From assembly GCA_023807065.1 (NCBI GenBank), contig JAJJLU010000352.1, positions 1 through 64,000 on the forward strand: a stretch of 64,000 nt of DNA, in the 5' to 3' direction. How positions within the stretch are numbered: position 1 is the first letter of the stretch; each line of letters begins with the position of its first letter. Shown one piece after another: positions 1 through 9,853 of the stretch. The position numbers and the translations under genes were made by a program. A model generated the notes under the pieces. That model was not told the DNA's origin, ran no database searches, and saw only the letters and a list, made by a program, of their open reading frames with translations. The DNA comes from Isotricha intestinalis (taxonomy: Eukaryota > Ciliophora > Litostomatea > Vestibuliferida > Isotrichidae).

Positions 1-201
1 ATTAAATAACTTATAAATCATTATCTTTTTTTCTTCTTCAGTATTAACATTAGTAGAATTAGACTTCTCATTATTTTTATTACTTAAGTTTTTTTCTAAA
101 TTTCAATTATTTTTATTTAATTTCTATAAAGCTACTTTATTAGTTATAACAATTTGATTTCTTTTACTTTATTATTCATATTATTATTATTAAATGTTTA
201 T

Positions 202-473
202 GAATCACCAACTAGATTGAAATATTTTGGTAACTTATTAGATGCTTGCAAAAATAACTCTTTGAGGAGAGGAAACTTTCGGTACTGGATCATGCAAGAG
301 AAAAAGATGGTATTTGGGTTATTTTATATTGATTATCTATCTTAGCACAAAAAATAGAAGGTAATACTGGAAAATTCATTGGGATTAATGGTATCTTAGG
401 TGTCATTAGAAAACTTATGGAAGAGATTATTTTTGTAGATATGATTATTTATATAATAAATTATAAAAAATGA
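202..473 (+). pseudogene. Decayed fragment of an unrecognised gene
   Basis: Two reading frames carry protein-like sequence that only joins across a frameshift near position 262. The first part reads ESPTRLKYFGNLLDACKNNS. The second reads EERKLSVLDHAREKDGIW and, after an in-frame TGA, LSILAQKIEGNTGKF and GILGVIRKLMEE, ending at a TGA at 471. Residue mix and continuity look like a once-folded alpha/beta protein, but I do not recognise the family. The frameshift and the internal stop argue for a dead gene. It lies in a 2 kb stretch where every gene-like segment is broken. Confidence 0.4.
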
Positions 474-667
474 TTACTAGAAAATAATATAAAAATATAA
501 ATTAATATAAAATCAATAAATATTTAAAAATATGGAATGTGATCTGTAGAAGAATATAAAATTAGGCAAACAATCATTTTTTTTAAATTATAATTACTTT
601 ATTAAAAAATAAAATAATCAATTTCCCAGATTTTATTAATTTTTTTTTTTATAAAATATAAAAAGAT

Positions 668-1438
668 TCTTATGAACTTCAATTATCAATAAAACAACAT
701 TCAAGTTGGATTAATTCATTTATTCATGTTTTGGTGATAAAACAATGAAAATAATTAAATTAATAGGAGAAGATGAATATCGGGTTGAACAAACATTACA
801 AGGACATACAAATGAAGTTTGTAAAGTAATTTAAATAAAAGAAAATGGATTAATTTCTGTATCATATGATAAAACAATGAAAATATGGGAATTAAATAAT
901 GAAAATAAATTTGAATGGTTGCTAATATATACTTTTCAAAATAAGGAATCATGTTGTAATATTTTAAGATTAAATAAAAATGAATTTGTTACTTCATCAT
1001 GTTCTGATAAATGTATAAAATTTTGGAATTCAAATAATTATTCAAATATTACAACTATTAATAATATAGAAACTACTTGGACATTAAAAACAATGTGTTT
1101 ATTAGAAGATGATATATTATGTGTTGGAGGAACAAATTCAAAAGGATTTTATTTAATTAAAATATCTACTAATCAAATTATTAAAAATATTCTTGGACCT
1201 ACAATGATTTTTGTTATTAATGAATGTTTAGATGGTTTATTTCGATGTTCTATTGAAGATGAAAAAGGAAATGATTATATTGTGAAATAAAAATATGAAG
1301 AACAAAATTTAGAGAAAATGTTTGAAAAGGAAAAAGCAATTAATGAATTTATTTGTTCATGTGTTGAATTAAATGATGTACACAATTGCTTCTGGAGGAT
1401 ATGGAGATGGATATTCAATTAAATTATGCCAAAATTAA
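668..1438 (+). pseudogene. WD40-repeat protein pseudogene
   Basis: Reads as WD40 blades: GDKTMKI near 735, then LQGHTNEVCKVI followed by LISVSYDKTMKIW, then FVTSSCSDKCIKFW, and a final IASGGYGDG. The reading is broken by in-frame TAA codons at 832-834 and 1288-1290. Frame breaks lie near 735 (a shortened blade) and near 1378, after VELND. Around both TAA codons the protein sequence continues in the same frame, so neither is a natural end. No GT-AG segment removes the first TAA and leaves an open frame. WD40 propellers are protein-interaction scaffolds; here only a non-functional relic is visible. The piece at 877-1290 is open but lacks a proper start and end. Confidence 0.7.
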
Positions 1439-1566
1439 TTATTTAAATTTGATAGATATCAGATAATATTTTAAAAAAACTTAATAGTTTTATTCCTTTA
1501 TGAAATTCATTAAAGTTTAAATAATTTTTCATATTTTTTATGGAAATAATTCAAGTTCTTTTTTTA

Positions 1567-1782
1567 TTACTTTTGAATTATCTTTTCTAATCTCTTTTTT
1601 AAAAATTCAAATTCTTTTTTATCAAAATTTTCATTTGTTGTTGAAAGTAAATAACCATTAACTATAATATCCATTTTTTTATTTTTTAAATTTTTATAAC
1701 CTAATTGAATTTTATCTTTTTTAACATCAAGGAAATATATGATGGTTGATTAAATGTTTATTACAGTTAATTTATAAGTCAT
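1567..1782 (-). pseudogene. Small decayed ORF with one in-frame TAA
   Basis: From ATG at 1782 the frame reads MTYKLTVINI, then a TAA, then STIIYFLDVKKDKIQLGY and NGYLLSTTNENFDKKEFEF, ending KKRLEKIIQK. The total would be 71 residues. The sequence on both sides of the TAA is in the same frame and equally protein-like, so the stop looks like a recent lesion. I found no intron that removes it and keeps the frame. More degenerate coding-like sequence lies upstream on the same strand (about 1874-1965, including DNKEHVKLQNYLDFKEI), possibly the 5' part of the same dead gene. Family unknown. Confidence 0.35.
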
Positions 1783-2013
1783 ATTTATATTTAAATAAGG
1801 GCTTTATTAAATGATTAAAAAAAATTATTAATTTTTAAACCTTTTTTTTAATTTTTGTTAAATTCCAAAATCACTAAATTTCTTTGAAGTCTAAATAATT
1901 TTGTAGTTTCACATGTTCTTTGTTATCTCCTTTAATTTTTATAGAATTTTTTTTCTTTGCATATAATAATAATTTAAAAACAAGAAGAAAAAAAATATTT
2001 AATTAACTATTAT

Positions 2014-3363
2014 TTAATATTTATTTAGTGAATTCCCTTTTACTTTAGATTTATTATTATTTCTTTGAGAAGTATTTAATAAATTTTTACTAATATTTTT
2101 ATTTTTATTACTTTTATTCCCTGAAATATCTCTAAATATATTATATTTACCATTTTTAACTGAATTTGTGAATAAATTTATATTATTTATAAACTCAATA
2201 TTATTTATTTTCCCTTGACTTGAGTTTTTCAAATGATTTCTATAATTATTAATTTGATGTTTTACTGTATTTGAATTTATAATAAAATCTTTAAAAATTG
2301 ATGATTTTTTTATTTTTGTTGCTCTTGATGAATTTTCAAATGATTTATATCTATTATGTATTTTTTTTTTTTTTTTATTAGATAAATTTATTGTATAATT
2401 AATAAATAATCTTGATAAAAATGCTTTTTGTTTTTTAGATAATATTAAACTAGTACTACTACTATTATTTTCTTTTTTAAAATTTTTATTAGAAAAATTA
2501 TGAATTTTATTATGTGAAGATGATAATCTTGATATACTTAAAAAAGAAATATTATTATTTCTTTTTTTATGTCTATTTGAATTATTTATGGAATTTAAAT
2601 TAAGTTTTTCTTCTCTTAAAGTTGAAGAAGGAGATGGATTATTATTATATTCGTTTAAGTTTAATGAAGATGAATTATATTTTTTATTTAATTTATCTTT
2701 ATAAAAATGTAAATTTTTATTTATTTCTTGAATTTGTTTTATATATTTTTCTTCATATTCTAAAAATGTTTTCTCTTTTTTTTTTAATAAAGCTTTTAAT
2801 TTTTTTTCATTTGATGATAATATTAAATTTTGATTTTCATATGATTTAAGAAGAATATCTTTATTTGAAAGTTCTTTTTTTAATAAATCTATTTCATCTT
2901 CAATTCTTTTATTTTCTTTTATATTTTTATTTTTTAAATTATTATTTAAAATAGCTATTTTCTCATATAAAATATTTTTTTCAAATTCTTTTTCTTCAAT
3001 TTCATTTTGAAGACTTTCAATATAAATTTTTAATTGATGTTCATTTCTTATATGTCCTCTAATATCATTTTCATATTTAATTAAAACACTTTCATAATCT
3101 GTTTGTGAATTATATTGTTTTTGATATTCTTTTATTTTTTCATTTACATTAATATCTATAAATATATCAATATAAGATTTAATAAATTTTATTAATGTTA
3201 AACAATCATAATTTTTTATTTTATTATTTATTTCCATATTATTATTATTTGATTCAGAATAATTCTAAATTTTAATATTAATTCTAACTTTTATAATTTT
3301 TAATTTTAAAGAAAGATAAAATTCAATTAAAGCAAGTTTAATTTCTGTTTCTTTGTTATCCAT
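2014..3363 (-). CDS. Coiled-coil protein, spliced (two exons)
   Basis: The longest open frame starts at 3237, but a better start is ATG at 3363. It reads MDNKETEIKLALIEFYLSLK and then meets a TAG that is the last codon of a 24-nt GT-AG intron (3265-3288). Removing the intron keeps the frame and gives 441 residues. Residues about 75-215 form a charged coiled coil that begins with a segment containing KYENDIRGHIRNEHQLK. The C-terminal half is Asn/Ser/Lys-rich and probably disordered. I do not recognise a named family; a structural cytoskeletal role is only suggested by composition and by the ciliary neighbours elsewhere in the window. It is transcribed toward the pseudogene region. Confidence 0.7.
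3265..3288 (-). other. 24-nt spliceosomal intron
   Basis: On the minus strand the segment starts GTTAGA and ends TTTAG. It is 24 nt long, a multiple of three, and its final codon is an in-frame TAG. Removal joins ...KIIK to NYSES and extends the coiled-coil gene by 34 residues to a new ATG. Confidence 0.65.
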
Positions 3364-3475
3364 TTTCAAATTTTTTTTTTCTTATCAATTAATTTTTTTA
3401 ATTCTTAAATTAAAAAAGAAAAACAATATTTAAAAATTATTATATGAAATAATAATTATATAAATTATAATATTA

Positions 3476-5215
3476 TTAATTATCCCAATTAAATTCAATA
3501 CTATCATTTTTATTTAAAAAAACAACACAAGGAGTTAATTTAAAAGGTTCAACATATGGAATAACATTTGTTAATTTAGTTATTTCTTTTTTATTACAAT
3601 CAAAGAAAATTATTTGTTTTAAAATAGGATTAAATTCCATAATAAATAATTGATTTTGTTGAAAAGAAGGAAATTCAATTTTTTTATTATTTTCTTCAAA
3701 GTTATTACAATTCCAACTATAACCATTATTAGATATTAAATAAGAACCATTATTAAAAATTTCATTTTTTGAAGAAATACAAAATTTTCCTTTATTAATT
3801 ATTACTTTTTCTTTATCACATATTCCAAATGCAATCCACTTTGAAAAATTATTTAATTTAATTGTCCATTTTATTATTTTTTTTTCTTTTGTATTTATAT
3901 CATATATTGGATTTACAAATAAAAATATATGTTCTTTTTTTGTTTGAGAACAAAATTTTGCAATGTTATTATTTATTTTTATGTTTGTATTTAAATTTTT
4001 CAAATCAAAAAATACTTTTATTAAATTATCATCTTTATTATTTGTATTGTTATTTTTTTGAATATTTTTATTTATATCTATGTCTTTTTCTTCTTTTTTC
4101 CCATTTTTTTTATTTAAATTTTCAACCACTTGATTTTCTCTTTTTCTTTTTTTATTTAAAGTGTTATAATCTTCTTCTTCATTAAAAAGTATTTGATTTG
4201 ACTTAAAAGGATCAATTTCAATATTATAATCATAATAATATTTATATTCATTATCTTTTTCAATATCTATATTATTATGTTTTATATTATTATTATCATT
4301 AATGTTATTTTTAATAATATTTATTTCATCCAAAAATTTTTTTTCCATATCTAAAATCTTTTGAGTGACTAATAATAAATGTTTAGAGCAATCATCTTGC
4401 ATTTTATTATTAAAATCTTTTTTTTTATATTGATCTAAACAACCTAAATCTTTAAAGGAACAACTAATAAGAGTACAATCACATGAATTTTTAATATGAT
4501 TATCAATATCTTTTCTTTCAATATTTAAACCACAATTTTGAGGGCATGCAATTTTTTTATTTGGACAAATATTATTATGTTCTTCTAATACTTTAAAAGG
4601 AAAATTATTATGACAATCATTACATTCAATGGTTCTATATTCACATATATTTTTATGTTCATTCATTTTTTCTCTTATAATTTCGATATTACAATTTTGA
4701 AAAGGACATTTAATTAAACTTTTTTGACAATCATTTAATATATGTTCTTTCATTTCTGAAATTTTACCTATCCATAAACAACCTTTATTACAATTTTTAC
4801 ATTTAATTTTTCTTTTTCCTATACTTTTACATATTAAATAAACAGAAGTATAAATTCCATCTTTTAAAATTTCTTTTGAAATTGGACATTTATGATATTT
4901 ATTATAAAAAGTTTCAAAACATTTTTTACAAAATGTATGAGAACATTTATCTATTATTGGGTCATTTAATATTCCTTTACATAAAGGACAAAAATATTCT
5001 TCTATATCTAATGATGTTTTATCTATTAATAATTCAGGATCTATTTCCATTTCATATTCTTTTTCTTTTTCTTCTTCTTTTTTTTCTTTGCCTTCTTCTT
5101 TTTCTTCTTCTATTTTTTTTTCTTCATTATTTTTTACATTTTCTTTAGGAGATGAATCATCCTTTAATTCTATTAATTCTGTTATTTGATTATTCTCTTT
5201 TTGAACATCTGTCAT
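3476..5215 (-). CDS. RING - TRAF-type zinc finger E3 ligase with SPRY-like C-terminus
   Basis: 579 residues. An acidic Glu/Lys-rich leader (about 30-60) precedes a RING finger at residues 76-115: CPLC, then CSHTFCKKC, then CPISK, where the last ligand position is Ser as in some TRAF-like RINGs. Several Cys/His-rich TRAF-type zinc fingers follow (about 135-265, for example CPFQNCNIEI and the C..HNNICP series). A short coiled coil and an Asn/Lys-rich linker come next. The C-terminal region (about 440-579), with WIAFGICDK, GSYLISNNGYSWN and LTPCVVFLNKNDSIEF, resembles a SPRY/B30.2 domain rather than a MATH domain. By family it should be a ubiquitin ligase or signalling adaptor; the substrate is unknown. 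It is divergently arranged with the gene at 5354. Confidence 0.8.
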   Translation of the reverse strand: MTDVQKENNQITELIELKDDSSPKENVKNNEEKKIEEEKEEGKEKKEEEKEKEYEMEIDPELLIDKTSLDIEEYFCPLCKGILNDPIIDKCSHTFCKKCFETFYNKYHKCPISKEILKDGIYTSVYLICKSIGKRKIKCKNCNKGCLWIGKISEMKEHILNDCQKSLIKCPFQNCNIEIIREKMNEHKNICEYRTIECNDCHNNFPFKVLEEHNNICPNKKIACPQNCGLNIERKDIDNHIKNSCDCTLISCSFKDLGCLDQYKKKDFNNKMQDDCSKHLLLVTQKILDMEKKFLDEINIIKNNINDNNNIKHNNIDIEKDNEYKYYYDYNIEIDPFKSNQILFNEEEDYNTLNKKRKRENQVVENLNKKNGKKEEKDIDINKNIQKNNNTNNKDDNLIKVFFDLKNLNTNIKINNNIAKFCSQTKKEHIFLFVNPIYDINTKEKKIIKWTIKLNNFSKWIAFGICDKEKVIINKGKFCISSKNEIFNNGSYLISNNGYSWNCNNFEENNKKIEFPSFQQNQLFIMEFNPILKQIIFFDCNKKEITKLTNVIPYVEPFKLTPCVVFLNKNDSIEFNWDN

Positions 5216-5353
5216 TTTTATTTTTTTTTTTGATTTCTTTTTTAATGATTTGTTTTTATAAGAAAAGACAATTTTTAAATTATATATCGAATTTTTTTTT
5301 TTTTTTTTGTTTTTTTTTATTTACATAATATAATATGAATTAATTAAATTGAA

Positions 5354-6670
5354 ATGAATGTTATAAATGATAATTTGTTTAAATATAATATTTCAGCAAA
5401 AAATATTGATAAAGAAATTATTGATAATATTATTTTTAATGAGAAAAAACATATAGTTTCAATTTTCAAAGAATATTTAATATTAGATGAAAGTTGTGAT
5501 TTTATTTCAAAATATTATTCTCTTTTTGAATCTCTTACTTTATTATTTACAATATCAAATAATTCAAATAATAATTTCATTCCAACTTTATCAGACATTG
5601 AAAAAGAAATGATAATATTAAAAGGAATGAAAAGAAAAATAGAAAAGATTAATTTTATTAAAAAAAAAACTCATAAAAAATTAAATAAAGAATTTCCTTT
5701 AGAAAATAATATTTCAATGTTAAGTATTGATAGTCAAAAAACAATTGAGTTAAGCGAACAAGATAAAATTATTATTGGATGTAAAGATTTTGGTGATGTT
5801 AATGATTATAGTTTATTATTTCAATTAATTTCAAATAAGAAAAAAAAGAAAACTATAACTCATTATAAAAATGAAGATAAAAAAAAAGTAAATAATAATT
5901 TAATGAAAAAATTTAATTATGTTAAACAAAATAAAATTACACTTTATAATAAATCTCCTAATAAAATAAATAGAAATAATATTTTAAATCAAAAAATAAA
6001 TTTAAATAATAAAAAAAAAACTACAAATGAAAAATTTTATACTATTGAATTGAATAATAATATAATAAACGATAAAAAAAATAGTACTAAGACTTCAAGA
6101 AATAAATTAATAAAAAAAAAAGATTTGAAAATAATAAAAACTTGTAATACAGATGAAAATCAAAAATTTAAAAAAAAATTTAATTTTATTGAATCATATA
6201 ATTCAATGAAAAAAAATTTATCATATAAACCAATAAAAACAACAAAGTCAATAACAAAATCAAGTAATTCAAAAAATTCTCATTTAAGTGAAACAATTTT
6301 TCCTGAAAAAATAAATATTAAAAAATCTGTTATAAATTTAAGAAATAATAAAAATATTAATTCAAGAAATAAAGACAATAAAATATTAAATTCAAAATCA
6401 ATAAATTCAGTAAATAATTTATTTATTGCAAATAGAAAAAACTCATTTAATAATAATAGAATTAGTAAAACTCCTTTAAATTCAAAACCAACTTCTTTAA
6501 TTAAGAGTAAACCTAATAATCAAATTAAAAATAAAAATAATAATAAATTAAAATCTAATGTTTTATTAAAGAAAGATAAAGAATTGTATTCATTAAAAAA
6601 TAATAATTTATTTCCTAAAAATAAAGAATCAATCAAGAAAAAAATATTAAACAAATTAAAATTAGATTAA
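5354..6670 (+). CDS. Asn/Lys-rich protein with conserved N-terminal alpha-helical module
   Basis: 438 residues. The N-terminal 110 residues contain FKEYLILDESCDFISKYYS followed by a region ending in a lysine-rich helix. This resembles a module I associate with ciliate proteins (patterns like KEYLI.DD..EFLKRYY); that is recollection, not a search. The remainder is low-complexity Asn/Lys/Ser sequence with many basic patches, probably disordered and possibly microtubule- or nucleic-acid-binding. It starts 138 bp from the divergent RING gene. The shared upstream region carries a poly-T run (about 5290-5320), so a bidirectional promoter is likely. Confidence 0.65.
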   Translation: MNVINDNLFKYNISAKNIDKEIIDNIIFNEKKHIVSIFKEYLILDESCDFISKYYSLFESLTLLFTISNNSNNNFIPTLSDIEKEMIILKGMKRKIEKINFIKKKTHKKLNKEFPLENNISMLSIDSQKTIELSEQDKIIIGCKDFGDVNDYSLLFQLISNKKKKKTITHYKNEDKKKVNNNLMKKFNYVKQNKITLYNKSPNKINRNNILNQKINLNNKKKTTNEKFYTIELNNNIINDKKNSTKTSRNKLIKKKDLKIIKTCNTDENQKFKKKFNFIESYNSMKKNLSYKPIKTTKSITKSSNSKNSHLSETIFPEKINIKKSVINLRNNKNINSRNKDNKILNSKSINSVNNLFIANRKNSFNNNRISKTPLNSKPTSLIKSKPNNQIKNKNNNKLKSNVLLKKDKELYSLKNNNLFPKNKESIKKKILNKLKLD

Positions 6671-7007
6671 TTTATAAATAAAATTATTTATTTATTCTAA
6701 AATCATATAAATATTTTTATTACATATCAATTGATTAGAATGTTTTAAATTTAATTTTGAAATATTTATAAATAAAAAGTTTTATAATAGATTATAATAT
6801 TTATTTAAATATTTTTATAATTATTATTAAAAAATTTAAATTCTAAAAATTTAAATTTAAATAACCGAAAAATTGAATTTGAATTTAAAATAATTTTAAA
6901 ATAAAAATATATAAATGTTTTTTTTTAAATCAATTAAATACTTTCAATTATATTTAAAATAAATAATTTTTTGATTGAAAACAAATAAAATTTAATTTCA
7001 CATTTCT
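6671..7007. other. Intergenic, no gene seen
   Basis: About 340 bp of A/T-rich sequence between two convergent genes. It holds only A and T tracts with stops in all frames; I see no conserved coding pattern, tRNA or strong hairpin. Confidence 0.6.
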
Positions 7008-7529
7008 TCATTCCTTTTTAATTTTATTATTCATTTTTTCCATTTCAATTTGTTTATTACTTATTTTATAATCATATATATTATTATCATTATAATAAAA
7101 AGAATTTTTAATCATTGCACATCCTAAACCAAAAAAAATAAGAAATTGAAATGAAGGAAGAAAATCATTTAAAAATTCAAAACTTAATTCAAAAGTTTTA
7201 TTAAAATCTTTAAAATGTTGAATTGGATTATGATAAATAAATCCATTTAAAATACAAAATAATCCAGTAATTAATTGAAAAAATTTAATTCCTAAAATAC
7301 TTAAAATAGAAAGAACAATTAAACTAATCATATATATTTTAAAAATATCTTCTACTTTATCAGAATAGTCAATATCAATATTTAAATCTTCTATAAATTT
7401 ATTAAGTTTTCTTATAAATTCTTTATAAAATCTATATGATAATAATAATTTATATAATGCAAATATTATTAAACTTTGATATAGAAATAATCTTTTAAAA
7501 CAATTTTTTAAATATGATAATATTTCCAT
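7008..7529 (-). CDS. Small multi-pass membrane protein
   Basis: 173 residues with about four hydrophobic segments: roughly 14-33, 63-82, 84-101 and 124-143. The last contains SFQFLIFFGLGCAMI. A loop with GFIYHNP lies between the third and fourth. The tail is short and charged, ending in Lys/Glu. The layout recalls small four-helix proteins of the DoxX/SURF4 type, but no diagnostic motif is visible and the assignment is weak. No cleavable signal peptide is evident. It has a normal ATG and no sign of splicing. Confidence 0.6.
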   Translation of the reverse strand: MEILSYLKNCFKRLFLYQSLIIFALYKLLLSYRFYKEFIRKLNKFIEDLNIDIDYSDKVEDIFKIYMISLIVLSILSILGIKFFQLITGLFCILNGFIYHNPIQHFKDFNKTFELSFEFLNDFLPSFQFLIFFGLGCAMIKNSFYYNDNNIYDYKISNKQIEMEKMNNKIKKE

Positions 7530-8202
7530 TTATTGTTTTTTTTGAATTATTTTTTTAAACACATTTTTTTTACTTCAAGAATTAAATAATATTAAATACA
7601 ATTTTAATGTTTAAATTAATTTTTTATATAATATATTTCAAGAATTGTTGGCAATGGTTTTAAAAAAGCTTCAAAAAATTTATTATTGTATTATTATCAA
7701 TTTTTAATATGGATGTTAAAAGGACTTTAAATAATAAAGTATTAACTTGGTTCATATATTTTTTTATTAATATTTGATTAAAATAAAAATTGATTTCATA
7801 AATATTTCTTTTTGAAATAAATAAATTCTTAATATTCACATATAAATATAAGTTATTTAACATTAAAAATAATGGTTTAATAAAGAAAAACAAGTATTAA
7901 ATTAAAATATAATTAAATAATTATTATAGTTAAAAGAAGTATTAAATATTGATGAAATTATTATATTATTAAATATTATCTTTTTTAATGTGGTATATAC
8001 AATAAATTAATTTTATCTTGAAAAATAATATATATATGTTTCTAAAATCCAAATTATAAAACATTTCTTAATAATTAATATTATTCTTTTATATATAAAT
8101 ATTGCTTTTTCAAAATTGAATATTATTTTGAAAAATAAAATTGCTTTTATCATTTTTACTGAATCATTAAAGAAATTAAAAAACATTAAAAAAAAATAAT
8201 TA
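7530..8202. other. Intergenic region upstream of two divergent genes
   Basis: About 670 bp. Short open stretches exist on both strands (for example minus strand 7660-7893, a 77-residue Ile/Phe/Leu/Asn-rich frame), but none has a recognisable domain. They may be chance ORFs or very old gene remains. The sequence should contain the promoters of the membrane-protein gene (leftward) and the fumarate reductase gene (rightward); no motif stands out from the A/T background. Confidence 0.5.
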
Positions 8203-9699
8203 ATGGAAAAAACAAAATATTTAATTGTAATAATAACAATCCTAACAATATATATAATATATTCATTAATTAAACCAAAAAAAGAGGAATTTGATATAGT
8301 AATAGTAGGTTCAGGTTTAGCAGGATTAGTTTCAGCATATGAAAGTTTAAAATTATCAAATCGAAAATTAAAAATATTATTATTAGAAAGAGAATTAAAA
8401 TACGGTGGAAATTCAATTAAAGCAACAAGTGGAATAAATTTATTAAATACTGAAGTTCAAAAAAGGAAAAATATATCAGATTCATTTAATCGATTTTTCA
8501 ATGATACAATAATATCATCAAAGGAGAAATCAAATCCTCAATTAGTGAGTGAATTAATAAATGATTCTCAAGAAATATATAATTATTTGAAACAAATAAA
8601 TATCCACTTAACAGAAGTAAATATTTTAGGAGGACATTCAATTCCAAGAACTCATCGTCCTGAAAATTCTTCAATTGGATTTACTTTAATAACAAGTTTA
8701 TATAATATATTAACATTCAGTGGTGAATTATATATAAGATTTAATTCTACTGTAATTGAATTATTATATAATGAAAAATCAAATAGAATATATGGTTTAA
8801 AATATAAATATTTAGATAAAATAATTGAAATTAAATGTAATAATATTATTTTAGCTTGTGGTGGTTATGCAAATGATTTTGGAAATGATTCTTTATTAAA
8901 AGAATTTTCTCCTTTATATATGAATTTTCCAAGTACAAATGGTAATTTTAGTACTGGTTTAGGAATGAAAATTGCAAGGAAAATTAATGCTAAATTAATT
9001 GATATGAGTTATATTCAAATTCATCCTACTTCTTTTATTGATTTTAATGATAAATTTAATAAACATAAAATTTTAGCTCCTGAATTATTAAGAGGTATTG
9101 GAGGAATTTTAATTAATTTTAATGGTGAAAGATTTTGTAATGAGTTAGGAACTAGAGATTATGTAACTAAAAAAATTATTGAAAATTGCAATAAAATTGA
9201 TAATAATGAAATTGAACAATATCAATGTTTTTTAATTATTAATGAAAAAGGATTTAAAGATTATGGTTCGAACATTAATTTTTATTATAATAAAGGTTTA
9301 TTAAGGAAATATAATGATTTTAAAACTTTTTCTGAACAATATAATATTAATTATACTATATTAAATAATACAATATTTAAATATAATGAATATTATGATA
9401 AAGGGATAGATCCTTTTAATAAAAAAGTATTTTATACAAAATTTGATATAAATTCTCCTATTTATATTTCATTAATAACACCATCAATTCATTATACAAT
9501 GGGAGGAATAAAAATAAATAGAAATGCAGAGGTTATAAATAATAATAACAAAGTTATTAATGGATTATATGCTGCTGGAGAAGTAACTGGTGGAATACAT
9601 GGTGAAAATAGATTAGGAGGAAATTCTTTACTTGAATGTGTTGTTTTTGGGAGAAAAGCTGCAAGAAGTGCTTTTCATAATGTAAAAAATTTAAAATAA
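8203..9699 (+). CDS. Soluble-type fumarate reductase (FAD flavoprotein) with N-terminal membrane anchor
   Basis: 498 residues. It probably reduces fumarate to succinate with electrons from a reduced cofactor, as in yeast Frd1/Osm1, an electron sink under low oxygen. The FAD dinucleotide motif is GSGLAG at 36-41. Family signatures follow: YGGNSIKATSGIN, GGHSIPRTHR, HPTSF, LRGIGGILINFNGERF with the catalytic-region Arg, SIHYTMGG, and the C-terminal AAGEVTGGIHGENRLGGN. All active-site blocks seem present. Residues 6-23 are a hydrophobic helix before the flavin domain, so the enzyme is likely anchored or targeted to an organelle or the secretory pathway. There is no N-terminal FMN-binding domain and no cytochrome b5 domain. 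Confidence 0.9.
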   Translation: MEKTKYLIVIITILTIYIIYSLIKPKKEEFDIVIVGSGLAGLVSAYESLKLSNRKLKILLLERELKYGGNSIKATSGINLLNTEVQKRKNISDSFNRFFNDTIISSKEKSNPQLVSELINDSQEIYNYLKQINIHLTEVNILGGHSIPRTHRPENSSIGFTLITSLYNILTFSGELYIRFNSTVIELLYNEKSNRIYGLKYKYLDKIIEIKCNNIILACGGYANDFGNDSLLKEFSPLYMNFPSTNGNFSTGLGMKIARKINAKLIDMSYIQIHPTSFIDFNDKFNKHKILAPELLRGIGGILINFNGERFCNELGTRDYVTKKIIENCNKIDNNEIEQYQCFLIINEKGFKDYGSNINFYYNKGLLRKYNDFKTFSEQYNINYTILNNTIFKYNEYYDKGIDPFNKKVFYTKFDINSPIYISLITPSIHYTMGGIKINRNAEVINNNNKVINGLYAAGEVTGGIHGENRLGGNSLLECVVFGRKAARSAFHNVKNLK

Positions 9700-9853
9700 T
9701 ATTTTTATTATATTAATTCTTTTATTTTAATTTGTTTATATAGTAATACATTAAATAATTTTTATCTAATTCTTTTAATTATATTATTATTATTATATAT
9801 TATTATTAAAATCATTATTAAATAAATAAAAAAAAAACAAAAATATAATTTTA

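Noticed and set aside
832..1290. Introns as an explanation for the WD40 stops
   Set aside because: No GT-AG removal around the first TAA keeps the frame without making a new stop. A 33-nt GTGAAA...GAG segment could remove the second TAA, but a frame break near 1378 remains.
7660..7893. 77-codon minus-strand open frame
   Set aside because: Low-complexity residues and no recognisable fold; another frame on the opposite strand looks equally plausible, so neither is called.
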